Shown here piece by piece: positions 9,941 through 18,196 of a DNA stretch of 64,000 nucleotides. The notes beneath the pieces were generated by a model. The model was not told the DNA's origin, did not search any database, and saw only the letters and a program-made list of their open reading frames with translations. This DNA comes from Cohnella ginsengisoli (GTDB lineage: Bacteria > Bacillota > Bacilli > Paenibacillales > Paenibacillaceae): contig NZ_JAPDHZ010000004.1 in assembly GCF_029525555.1 (NCBI RefSeq), forward strand, positions 248,001 through 312,000, read 5' to 3'. The translations under genes were made by a program, and so were the position numbers. Within the stretch, counting starts at the first letter, position 1. Each line of letters begins with the position of its first letter.

Positions 9941-10591
9941 ATGGCGGCTATTAGACAAGATGCATGGAGCGCGGATGACGATCTGATTTTGGCGGAGATC
10001 ACGCTACGCCACATACGGGACGGGAGCACGCAGCTCGCCGCGTTCGAGGAGGTCGGGCAGCGGATCGCGAGGACGGCCGCGGCCTGCGGATTCCGTTGGA
10101 ACAGCTGCGTTCGCAAGCGCTACGACGATGCGATCAGCATCTCCAAGCAACAGCGGCAAAAGCGCAATTATCTCAAAAAGCAGGGTGCCATCGCGTTGAC
10201 GTCCGATGAACGTCCTTTCGCCACTGGGGAGGAAGAGGGTGTCGGCAAGAGCGAGCCGATCAGCTCCGACGCGCTCAGCCTGGAGGCTGTCATCCGTTAC
10301 TTGAAGCAATGGAAGGGCTCCGTTCAGGATCTCGGCAAACAGGTGAAGCAGCTGGAAAAGGAATTGAAAGAAAAGGACGAACAGCTTCAAGCGCTCCGGG
10401 AGATCAACGATCGTCTGTCGAAGCAGGCCAATGCGGCGCAGACGGACTATCAAGTCGTCAACGACGATTATAAAGCGTTGATTCGGATTATGGACCGGGC
10501 GCGCAGGCTTGCGATCTTGTCCGAGGAGTCGGAGGAAGAAAAAGCGAGATTCAAGATGGATGCCAACGGCAACCTGGAGCGCATCGAGTAG
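9941..10591 (+). CDS. GerR/RsfA family sporulation transcription regulator
   Basis: N-terminal Myb/SANT-like DNA-binding domain (RQDAWSADDDLILAEITLRHI, residues 4-24, then GFRWNSCVRKRYDDAI) followed by a coiled coil (about residues 115-170). This is the RsfA/YlbO (GerR) architecture, which modulates sigma-F/sigma-E regulons in Bacillus. ATG at 9941 has GAGGAGGG upstream; the longer frame from 9866 lacks one. Its place before panE matches ylbO-ylbQ in Bacillus. 216 residues. Confidence 0.88.
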   Translation: MAAIRQDAWSADDDLILAEITLRHIRDGSTQLAAFEEVGQRIARTAAACGFRWNSCVRKRYDDAISISKQQRQKRNYLKKQGAIALTSDERPFATGEEEGVGKSEPISSDALSLEAVIRYLKQWKGSVQDLGKQVKQLEKELKEKDEQLQALREINDRLSKQANAAQTDYQVVNDDYKALIRIMDRARRLAILSEESEEEKARFKMDANGNLERIE

Positions 10592-10613
10592 TCTTCGGGC
10601 GCCCGCTATATAA

Positions 10614-10651
10614 AGCCGTCCCCCGCCGCGCGCGGCGAGGGGCGGCTTTTT
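10614..10651 (+). terminator. Terminator after gerR/rsfA-type gene
   Basis: AGCCGTCCCCCGCCGC pairs with the CGGCGAGGGGCGGCT arm, followed by TTTTT. Confidence 0.8.
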
Positions 10652-10762
10652 CGCGTTTGTCGACCGCTGCCGCCGTTGTGCGAGAGCGCGGGACGCGGTA
10701 TGGTATTTGTTAGACAAGTCAGAGCGGATAGAAAAGGTTGAGAAATGAACGGAGGAATCTCG

Positions 10763-11729
10763 GTGGCGAACGTGCAGATTATCGGCGGCGGGGCGATCGG
10801 TTTGCTGCTCGCGGGTAGGTTGGCGGCGTCGGGCGTACGCGTTTGCGTGAGGACGAGAACGCGGGCGCAGGCGGAGGCGCTTGCGGCGGGCGGCGTGACG
10901 GTGCTATCCGCACTTGGAGAAGCGGAAGTGCGCGCCGAGGTAGACGCCGCGGCGTTGGACGATGCCGCGGCCTTGCCGATGGGCGATACGCTGCTCGCCG
11001 TCAAGCAGACGGCGCTGACGCCGGATTTTCTGGATCTCCTGGACGCGGCTGTGCCCCCCCGGCGCGTCGATAACGGCTTTTTGCAACGGCATCGGCCATA
11101 CCGACCTGCTGGCGGCTCGCTTGCCCGGCAGGCCCCTATTCGCGGCCGTGACGACGGAGGCGTCGCTTCGGATCGACGCGACGGCCGTGCGCCATACCGG
11201 CAGAGGCGAGATTCGGCTCGGCCGCGCGCCTCTATTCGAGCGAAGCGGCACCGCTTTTGCGGCCGGGGAGGAGCGCGATGCGGCGACGGTGGCGGCGATG
11301 CTGAAACAGGCAGGATTTTCCGCGACGCTGTCGAATGATATGGCGGAGAGAATGCTGCGGAAACTGCTGAGCAATGCGGTCGTCAATCCGCTGACGGCGC
11401 TGCTCCGGGTTCCGAACGGAGCGTTGGTCCATACGCCGGCGCGAACGGCGCTGATGCGATCGCTGTTCGACGAGACTTCGGCCGTGCTGGAGGCCTGCGG
11501 GCTGCCGAGGGACGCGCGCCTGTGGGACGAGCTGCTCGAACTGTGCGCCCGCACGGCAGCCAACCGTTCGTCGATGCTGCAGGACGTGCTGGCGGACCGG
11601 CCCACGGAGATCGAAGCGATCAACGGCGCCGTCGTGAGGCTGGCCTCGCGGCATGGGGCGGATGCTCCTTATAATGAGTCTCTCGTCGCGCTAGTGTCGG
11701 CGATGCGGGGCGACGACAAAGAAGGGTGA
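10763..11729 (+). CDS. panE: 2-dehydropantoate 2-reductase (frame break at 11054-11060)
   Basis: NADPH-dependent ketopantoate reductase of the pantothenate pathway. Rossmann motif IIGGGAIG near the N-terminus; C-terminal domain with KLLSNAVVNPLTALL. GTG at 10763 has GGAGG 7 bases upstream. The frame breaks at a C7 run (11054-11060). C6 restores PPGASITAFCNGIGHTD, which carries the family's catalytic-region NGxGH motif, so the break is unlikely to be real. Followed by DUF3397 and, after a convergent gene, bshC, as around ylbQ-yllA in Bacillus. Confidence 0.88.
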
Positions 11730-11739
11730 GTGAAGGCGC

Positions 11740-12135
11740 TTGTGGAATGCGCTAGTATCCGCTTACGCCGTATTGGCCATAGGGTCCGTGATTCCGTTCG
11801 CCGCCGTCTACGGCATCTCCGCCATGCAGACGGGCGACAAGAAGCGCGCGATGGGGCTCGCCATGGACATGACGACGATTTTTCTCATCGGCATCGTGAG
11901 CGTGCTGCTCAATCGGGCGTTCGGCATGCATATGGGTTTTTATATGATTCTTCTATTCATGCTGCTTGGCGCGGGATTGATCGGCAACGCGCAATACCGG
12001 CTTCGGGGCAAGGTAGACGGCCTCAAGCTATTCAGGGCGATCTGGCGGCTGTCGTTTTTCGGGCTGGCGGCTTTGTACGTGCTACTCATGCTGATCGAGA
12101 TCGTGCGGTTCCTCGCCGGCGGAGAGTGGGAATAA
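11740..12135 (+). CDS. DUF3397 family membrane protein
   Basis: 131 residues with four hydrophobic helices. The TTG start at 11740 lies 10 bases after the panE stop with GAAGG upstream. The family is found next to panE and bshC in Bacilli. Role unknown. Confidence 0.75.
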   Translation: MWNALVSAYAVLAIGSVIPFAAVYGISAMQTGDKKRAMGLAMDMTTIFLIGIVSVLLNRAFGMHMGFYMILLFMLLGAGLIGNAQYRLRGKVDGLKLFRAIWRLSFFGLAALYVLLMLIEIVRFLAGGEWE

Positions 12136-12144
12136 CCGCGCGCA

Positions 12145-12192
12145 GACGGAAGACCCGCCGCCTCGCCGATGCGAGGGGCGGGTCTTCCGTCA
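12145..12192. terminator. Bidirectional hairpin between convergent genes
   Basis: GACGGAAGACCCGCC pairs perfectly with GGCGGGTCTTCCGTC, with an inner GCCTCGC/GCGAGG stem. No T-tract is present. Confidence 0.6.
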
Positions 12193-12219
12193 AGATGGCG
12201 CCGCATTCGCGCGGCGACG

Positions 12220-12990
12220 TCACATTCTCCGGGGCTTCAGGCCAGCGATGCCGCGAAGCTTGAACAGGGCGGCAGCGATCGCGATGCTGGCAGCCGTCCA
12301 GGCGGCGACGGCGACCAGCTGCGAGGCGGATTGCTGCTTCACGCCGATCGCGATGAGCGCCCAGGCGACCGTCAAGGGGAACCAAGGATCTCTGTCCTTG
12401 AACGCGGCGACGGCGGACAGCGCGGCTGCGACGACGAACAGGGCCACGGCCCACGTCCGGTCCGGCACGCCCCAGCCGTCCCAGCCGCCCGCCCGGAGCG
12501 CGACCGAGATATTGACGATCGTCGCGACGGTTACCCAGCCCAGATAAATCGAGAAGGGCAGCGCGATCAAAAAGAAACCGGACCGGTCGCCTGCCGCGCG
12601 GGCGGCGGGGCGGGACGAGAGGTACAAGGCGATCAACGTCAGCAGCAGGCCGGATATGACGAACGCGGACGCCGTATAGCGCTCCGCGTGCCATACGAAG
12701 AGCCAGCCGACGTTGAACAGGCAGCTCGCGAAAAACCAGGGCGCCGTCGCCCTCATCGTCTGGTCGTGTCGGCGGCTTGGCAAAAAGGCGGCGACGACGT
12801 ACCCGAGCGCGAGCAAATAAATGACGCTCCAGATCGAAAAAGCATAGCCGGCGGGAGTGACGAGCGTAGGCACCTTGTCCGATATTTCACCCGACGACCT
12901 GCCGAAAAGTCCGCCGGTTGCGGCGGCCGCGTTGACCGAGACGACGCCGAGCCAACCGGCCGCGTTCAGAATGCGCCAATGCAAGGGCAT
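12220..12990 (-). CDS. TspO/MBR-type tryptophan-rich membrane protein
   Basis: 256-residue membrane protein with about seven to eight hydrophobic segments and a tryptophan-rich core (FSIWSVIYLLALGYV, FNVGWLFVWH, IYLGWVTVATIVNI) like the long TspO/MBR-related proteins of Firmicutes. ATG at 12990 follows AAGGAGGAA. Members are implicated in tetrapyrrole or lipid binding, but this subgroup is uncharacterised. It is divergent from bshC. Confidence 0.75.
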   Translation of the reverse strand: MPLHWRILNAAGWLGVVSVNAAAATGGLFGRSSGEISDKVPTLVTPAGYAFSIWSVIYLLALGYVVAAFLPSRRHDQTMRATAPWFFASCLFNVGWLFVWHAERYTASAFVISGLLLTLIALYLSSRPAARAAGDRSGFFLIALPFSIYLGWVTVATIVNISVALRAGGWDGWGVPDRTWAVALFVVAAALSAVAAFKDRDPWFPLTVAWALIAIGVKQQSASQLVAVAAWTAASIAIAAALFKLRGIAGLKPRRM

Positions 12991-13075
12991 ATTTATTCCT
13001 CCTTCTTCTTTGACGATATCCGGCCGCTTCATGTACAATCGAGAATGACACCATTCGGACGGGAGGATGTCCGGG

Positions 13076-14755
13076 ATGAATACGACTCCCTTTAATGACG
13101 GGACGGCGCAGTCTCTCTCCGAAGCGTATAGGCGCGGCGACGACCAGGTCGCGGCGCTCTTCGGAAGCGCCCACTGCAAAGATATAGAAGCTTGGAGCAA
13201 GCGGGCCGCGCGGCTCGATCAAGGCGCTGGCGGCCGCGTCGACAGAAGGCGCCTCGGCGAGGCGCTGCTGGATTATCAGCGCCGGCTGAGCCCGGGCCCG
13301 CTCGCCCTGCGGCACATCGAAGCGCTCGCGGGCGAAGGCGCGCTCGCCGTCGTCGGCGGCCAGCAGGCGGGGCTGTTCGGAGGTCCGCTCCTGATCGCCT
13401 ACAAGGCGCTGACCGTCATTCAGGCCGCGAAGCACGCGTCGCGCAGCCTGGGCCGGACGGTCGTGCCGGTATTTTGGATCGCCGGCGAGGACCATGATTT
13501 CGAAGAAGCCAATCATTTATACGTTTCCCCGGGCGAGGGCGAACCGCGCAAGGTCAAGCTGGGCCGGCCGGAAGGGCCTCGCCATGCCGTGAGCAGAACG
13601 CCGCTCTCCGCGGTCGATTGGGAGGTCGCGCTGACCGAGCTTGCGCTGACGCTCCCTGATACCGAATTTAAACCGAATCTGCTGCGTCAAATCAGGATGC
13701 ACGCCAGCGACGCGCCTACGCTGACGCTGGCGTTTGCCCGCCTGCTCTCCGAGTGGTTCGCGGACGACGGCCTCGTCCTCATGGACGCGGACGATCCCGC
13801 GATTCGCCGGCTCGAAGGCGGCTTGTTCGGAGAGCTCGTCGCGGGCAGCGAGCGCCTGAGCGACGCGCTCGCCGCCGGCGAGGAGGCCGTCAAGCGGCTC
13901 GGTTACCCGATCCAGGCGGAGTCCGCGCCGGACGGCGCCAACCTGTTCGTGCACGCGGAGCAGGGACGCTTGCTGCTCTTCAGGCAAGGCGACCGCTTCG
14001 AGGACCGCAAGGGCGGACTCGCATACGACAGGGACGAGCTGCTGAGAATGGCCGCAGAACGTCCGGAGCAGTTGAGCAACAACGCGCTCTCGCGACCGCT
14101 CATGCAGGATTATTTGCTCCCCGTGCTCGCCACCGTGCTCGGTCCTTCCGAGATCGCCTACTGGGCGTCGCTCGGACCGGCCTTCGCGGCCTTCGGGCTG
14201 GAGATGCCCGTCATCGTGCCGCGGCAGTCTTTCACTTATCTGGAGCCGCAGGTCGAAAAGCTGCTGGCCAAGTACGGCGTCACCGCGGCGCAAATCGCCG
14301 CGGACGGCGAACGGCTGAAGCGGGAATGGCTCGCCGCGCAGGACACTTGGGACATCGGCGGCCGGTTCGCCGACGTCAAAGCGCGGTTCGGCGAGCTGTA
14401 CGCGCCGGTGCTGGAGACGGTGTCCCAGGTGGACAAGGGACTCGTCAAGCTGGGCGAGAGCAACCTGACGCTCATTCTCGAGCAGATCGCGTACCTCGAG
14501 CAGCGCACGACCGGCGCGCTGGCGGGGCGGCACGAATCCTCGCTGCGGCAGTGGGACCGCATGCTGCATTCGCTGCATCCGCTCGAGCAGCCGCAAGAAC
14601 GCGTGTACGGCATCGTTCATTTTATTAACCGCTACGGCATGGGCTGGCTCTCCGCTCTCCGTTGCATTCCGTTCGACGTTACGGGCGGCCATCGGCTGAT
14701 GGCCCAAAAGCAGGCCGAGCCCGGCGGCCGACATCAGGAGGTTTGTTGTTCATGA
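13076..14755 (+). CDS. bshC: Bacillithiol biosynthesis cysteine-adding enzyme BshC
   Basis: Adds cysteine to GlcN-malate to finish bacillithiol, the main low-molecular-weight thiol of Bacilli. 559 residues versus about 540 in Bacillus. Recognisable segments: VVGGQQAGLFGGPL, PVFWIAGEDHDFEEANH and QERVYGIVHFINRYG near the end. Of two in-frame ATGs, 13076 has GGGAGG 10 bases upstream, whereas 13067 abuts it. The stop overlaps the start of ahcY (ATGA), suggesting translational coupling. Confidence 0.93.
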   Translation: MNTTPFNDGTAQSLSEAYRRGDDQVAALFGSAHCKDIEAWSKRAARLDQGAGGRVDRRRLGEALLDYQRRLSPGPLALRHIEALAGEGALAVVGGQQAGLFGGPLLIAYKALTVIQAAKHASRSLGRTVVPVFWIAGEDHDFEEANHLYVSPGEGEPRKVKLGRPEGPRHAVSRTPLSAVDWEVALTELALTLPDTEFKPNLLRQIRMHASDAPTLTLAFARLLSEWFADDGLVLMDADDPAIRRLEGGLFGELVAGSERLSDALAAGEEAVKRLGYPIQAESAPDGANLFVHAEQGRLLLFRQGDRFEDRKGGLAYDRDELLRMAAERPEQLSNNALSRPLMQDYLLPVLATVLGPSEIAYWASLGPAFAAFGLEMPVIVPRQSFTYLEPQVEKLLAKYGVTAAQIAADGERLKREWLAAQDTWDIGGRFADVKARFGELYAPVLETVSQVDKGLVKLGESNLTLILEQIAYLEQRTTGALAGRHESSLRQWDRMLHSLHPLEQPQERVYGIVHFINRYGMGWLSALRCIPFDVTGGHRLMAQKQAEPGGRHQEVCCS

Positions 14756-16017
14756 AAACGACGTTGTCCAGCATTATCCGGGATCCGTCGCTCGCCCCGG
14801 AGGGCAAGCTTAAGATCGATTGGGTCGAGGCCCATATGCCGGTATTGAACCGGATCCGCGAGCAATTCGCGAAGGATCTTCCTTTCAAAGGACTGAAGGT
14901 CGCCATCTCGCTCCACCTGGAAGCGAAGACGGCTTATCTGGCGAAGGTCGTCCAGGCAGGCGGCGCCGAAGTCGCGATCACCGGCAGCAATCCGCTCTCC
15001 ACGCAGGACGACGTGTGCGCCGCGCTGGTCGAGGACGGCATCGCCGTGTTCGCCAAGTACAATCCGTCTCCCGAAGAGTATCACGGCCTGCTCGAGCGGA
15101 CGCTCGAGACGAAGCCGGATCTGATTATCGACGACGGCGGCGACCTGGTCACGATGCTGCACACGACGCGCCGCGACCTGCTGCCGGGCATCCGTGGAGG
15201 CGCCGAAGAGACGACGACGGGCATCCTGCGCCTGAAGGCGATGGAAAAAGACGGCTCCCTGCAATTCCCGATGGTGGCCGTCAACGACGCCTTTTGCAAA
15301 TACTTGTTCGACAACCGCTACGGCACCGGTCAATCGGTATGGGACGGCATCAACCGGACGACCAATCTGGTCGTCGCGGGCAAGACCGTCGTCGTCAACG
15401 GCTACGGCTGGTGCGGCAAAGGCGTGGCGCTCCGCGCGAAGGGGCTCGGCGCGAACGTCGTCGTCACCGAGGTGGACGCCATCAAAGCGGTCGAAGCGTA
15501 TATGGACGGATTCACGGTGCTGTCGATGGAAGAAGCGGCCAAGGTCGGCGAGTTTTTCGTCACCGTCACGGGCAACAAGGACGTCATCACCGGCGCGCAT
15601 ATCGCGCAAATGAAAGACGGAGCGATCCTGTCCAACGCGGGCCACTTCGACGTAGAGGTCAACCTGGTCGAGCTCGAGGCGATGTCGGTGTCGAGGCGCA
15701 CCGTGCGCCGCAACATCGAGGAATATCGCCTGAAGGACGGCCGCAAGATTTACGTGCTCGCCGAAGGGCGTCTCGTGAACCTGGCTGCCGGGGACGGCCA
15801 CCCTGCGGAGATCATGGACATGACGTTCGCGCTTCAGGCGCTCTCCCTTCGTTACGTCAACGAGAATTACGAGTCCATCGGCAAGCAAGTCGTCAAGGTG
15901 CCCTACGCGCTGGACGAACAAGTGGCGAGATCGAAGCTGGAGTCGCTGGGCATCTCCATCGACACGCTGAGCGAAGAGCAAAAATCGTACCTGGACAGCT
16001 GGGCCGGGCACGAATAA
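14752..16017 (+). CDS. ahcY: Adenosylhomocysteinase (short form)
   Basis: NAD-dependent hydrolysis of S-adenosylhomocysteine to adenosine and homocysteine. 421 residues with SLHLEAKTAYL, GSNPLSTQDDV, IDDGGDL, EETTTGI, the NAD-binding GYGWCGKG, and the SNAGHFD motif. It ends ...SWAGHE and lacks the KPxHYRY C-terminal extension of the long bacterial and eukaryotic forms, as in archaeal/Thermotoga-like short enzymes. ATG at 14752 follows AGGAGG. Bacilli generally use Pfs/LuxS for this step, so the gene beside bshC ties methyl-cycle and thiol metabolism together here. A strong terminator follows. Confidence 0.93.
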   Translation: MKTTLSSIIRDPSLAPEGKLKIDWVEAHMPVLNRIREQFAKDLPFKGLKVAISLHLEAKTAYLAKVVQAGGAEVAITGSNPLSTQDDVCAALVEDGIAVFAKYNPSPEEYHGLLERTLETKPDLIIDDGGDLVTMLHTTRRDLLPGIRGGAEETTTGILRLKAMEKDGSLQFPMVAVNDAFCKYLFDNRYGTGQSVWDGINRTTNLVVAGKTVVVNGYGWCGKGVALRAKGLGANVVVTEVDAIKAVEAYMDGFTVLSMEEAAKVGEFFVTVTGNKDVITGAHIAQMKDGAILSNAGHFDVEVNLVELEAMSVSRRTVRRNIEEYRLKDGRKIYVLAEGRLVNLAAGDGHPAEIMDMTFALQALSLRYVNENYESIGKQVVKVPYALDEQVARSKLESLGISIDTLSEEQKSYLDSWAGHE

Positions 16018-16050
16018 TGACGATTTTTTAATAACCTAAAATATTTTGAG

Positions 16051-16085
16051 GAAATCCTGCTTTCAAAGCAGGATTTCTTTTTTTT
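16051..16085 (+). terminator. Intrinsic terminator after ahcY
   Basis: GAAATCCTGC / GCAGGATTTC with 7-base loop and T8 tract. It separates bshC-ahcY from the division cluster. Confidence 0.93.
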
Positions 16086-16105
16086 TGCGCGAATAGTCAT
16101 CATAA

Positions 16106-16129
16106 GTGGTTTAAAGTGGGGCCAAGTGG
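16106..16129 (+). promoter_or_regulatory. MraZ-type operator: three GTGG boxes at 10-bp pitch
   Basis: GTGG occurs at 16106, 16116 and 16126, exactly one helical turn apart, 30-50 bp before mraZ. MraZ rings are known to bind tandem TGGG/GTGG-type repeats upstream of their own operon, so this is the expected autoregulatory site for the whole division cluster. Confidence 0.75.
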
Positions 16130-16157
16130 TGGAATATGGAGGGGGTGTGCAGCGGTC

Positions 16158-16595
16158 ATGTTTTTAGGGGAATATCAGCATTCGATCGACGACAAAGGCC
16201 GAATCATTATTCCCGCTAAATTCCGCGACGCGCTGGGCACCGACTTTATCGTCACCCGCGGACTCGACAGCTGCTTGTTCGTTTATCCCCGCGAAGAGTG
16301 GGCGCAGCTGGAGCAGCGGCTTCGCGCGCTGCCGTCCATGGCGGCCAACGCGAGAGCTTTTTCCCGGCTGCTGTTCTCCGGCGCTTCCGAGGGCGAGTGG
16401 GACAAGCAGGGAAGGGTCAACCTTCCGAACCACCTGCGAGACTATGCCAAGCTGGACAAGGAATGCACGATTATCGGCGTATCCACGAGAGTGGAGATTT
16501 GGGACAAGGCGACTTGGGAAGCCTACAGTCATGCCTCCGAGGAATCGTTCAACGAGATCGCGGAGAAGCTGGTCGATTTCGATTTTCATTTCTGA
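16158..16595 (+). CDS. mraZ: Transcriptional regulator MraZ
   Basis: First gene of the division and cell-wall cluster; an AbrB-fold DNA-binding protein that oligomerises and autoregulates. 145 residues with two SpoVT-AbrB repeats: FLGEYQHSIDDKGRIIIPAKFR at the N-terminus and the matching WDKQGRVNLPNHLR in the second half. ATG at 16158 is preceded by GGAGGGGG. Its predicted operator lies immediately upstream and rsmH follows. Confidence 0.96.
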   Translation: MFLGEYQHSIDDKGRIIIPAKFRDALGTDFIVTRGLDSCLFVYPREEWAQLEQRLRALPSMAANARAFSRLLFSGASEGEWDKQGRVNLPNHLRDYAKLDKECTIIGVSTRVEIWDKATWEAYSHASEESFNEIAEKLVDFDFHF

Positions 16596-16701
16596 TCGCA
16601 GAGGACGTCGCCGCGCAGCCGTGAAGTACGTTTACACATCACCACTACATAGACAGAAGCAACCGACAGCATGACCGCGAGGGTTGCCGGGAGGCCATAC
16701 T

Positions 16702-17676
16702 TTGTTCCACCACATCACCGTGCTTAAAGAAGAAGCGGTAGAAGGTCTGAATATCCGCGAAGACGGCATCTATGTCGATTGCACCTTGGGAGGCGCAGGG
16801 CATAGCGAGTTGATCGCTTCGCGTCTCGCCCCCGGGGGCAGGCTCATCGGTCTGGATCAGGACGACACCGCGCTCGCCCATGCGCGGGAGCGACTGGCCC
16901 CGTACGGCGACATCGTGACGCTGGTGAAAAGCAACTTCCGGCATCTCGCGGACGCGCTGCGGCAAGCGGGCGTACCGGAAAAAGACGGCGTGCCTCAGGT
17001 AGACGGCATCCTGTTCGATCTGGGCGTATCGAGCCCGCAGCTGGACGAAGCCGACAGAGGCTTCAGCTACAATCATGACGCGGAGCTCGACATGCGCATG
17101 GACCGCGGGCAGCCGCTCACCGCGCGAGAGATCGTGAACGAGTGGGACGAGCGGGAACTGTCGCGTATCCTGCGCGACTATGGCGAGGAAAAGTTCGCGC
17201 GCAAAATCGCCCGCCATTTGGTAGAGACAAGGGCCAAGACGCCCATCGAGACGACCGCGCAGCTCGCCGAGCTGGTCAAAACCGCGATTCCCGCCGCCGC
17301 AAGGCGTACGGGCGGCCATCCTGCGAAGCGCGCCTTTCAGGCGATCCGCATCGCGGTCAACGACGAGCTGGAGGCGTTCCGCGACGCGCTGGAGCAAGCG
17401 ATCGATTGCGCCGCCCCGGGCGGACGCATCGCGGTCATTACGTTTCATTCGTTAGAGGACCGAATTTGCAAAGAGACGTTCGTCAAGGAAGTGCCGGCCA
17501 ACATCAGTCCGCCGGGATTCCCGGTGACGGTCTGGGGAGAAGGCAGGCTGAAGCTCACGCCCCGCAAGGCGATCGTGCCTTCGGACGCCGAGCTTGAGCT
17601 GAACAACCGGGCACGCTCGGCCAAGCTGAGAATCGCCGAAAAGCTGGATCCGGACGCAGCGGGAGAGCCCGGGTGA
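16702..17676 (+). CDS. rsmH: 16S rRNA (cytosine-1402 N4) methyltransferase RsmH
   Basis: SAM-dependent methylation of C1402 in the ribosomal P site. 324 residues: TVLKEEAVEGL, the SAM-binding DCTLGGAGHS, GLDQDDTALA, LFDLGVSSPQLD, and GRIAVITFHSLEDR. TTG at 16702 has GGGAGG about 8 bases upstream and gives the usual MFHHITV start; the alternative TTG at 16684 precedes that site. Confidence 0.95.
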   Translation: MFHHITVLKEEAVEGLNIREDGIYVDCTLGGAGHSELIASRLAPGGRLIGLDQDDTALAHARERLAPYGDIVTLVKSNFRHLADALRQAGVPEKDGVPQVDGILFDLGVSSPQLDEADRGFSYNHDAELDMRMDRGQPLTAREIVNEWDERELSRILRDYGEEKFARKIARHLVETRAKTPIETTAQLAELVKTAIPAAARRTGGHPAKRAFQAIRIAVNDELEAFRDALEQAIDCAAPGGRIAVITFHSLEDRICKETFVKEVPANISPPGFPVTVWGEGRLKLTPRKAIVPSDAELELNNRARSAKLRIAEKLDPDAAGEPG

Positions 17677-17763
17677 AAAACCGCATCAGGTCCTTGAACG
17701 ATCGAATGCCGCAATTCAAATCGACAAGCTTGAGACATCCAAGCGCGGGGGGGAGCGAGGAAC

Positions 17764-18151
17764 ATGCGTTACTATGGCAATTTGGCAGTTCGCGAGGAGC
17801 GTCAGCCGGAGCAAAAAAAAACAACAGCGCGCCGCGGCGCCGCAGACGGCGTCCCAGGTTCGCCGCAAAAGCATACCGGTGGGGGAGAAGCTGTTGTATC
17901 TGCTCACCGTTTTCGTCTGCGTCGCCATAGCGGGATTGATCCTGTACCGCAATGCAGGGTTGTACGAGATGAACCGCAACATACAGAAGATTACGAGCGA
18001 GTACGAGACGAGCGCCGATCAATCGAAGGAGCTGCAGCGCGAAGTGGACAAGCTGCGGGATCCTGCCAGAATCGAAAAGCTCGCGGCAGAACAAGGTTTG
18101 GTCCAACCAAACGGTCAAAAGCCGATCACGCTGTCCACTAAGGGAGACTAA
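17764..18151 (+). CDS. ftsL: Cell division protein FtsL (frame break in A9 run)
   Basis: Bitopic divisome protein: short cytoplasmic N-terminus, one membrane helix (KLLYLLTVFVCVAIAGLIL), then a coiled coil. ATG at 17764 with GAGGAA upstream reads MRYYGNLAVREERQPEQKK, the start pattern I expect for Paenibacillaceae FtsL. It shifts at the A9 run 17813-17821. With A8 it continues into QQRAAAPQTASQVRRKSIPVGEK and the helix. A fully open frame starts at ATG 17774, but its N-terminus matches nothing and that ATG lacks a proper ribosome site. A9 can also promote polymerase slippage. Confidence 0.8.
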
Positions 18152-18196
18152 TGGAAACGAGGGCGGTCGCCCGAGATTGAACGGAAGGTGAGGGAC

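Noticed and set aside
17774..18151. ftsL starting at ATG 17774
   Set aside because: Frame is open but the N-terminus is unlike other FtsL and lacks a spaced ribosome site. The 17764 start gives a family-like N-terminus.
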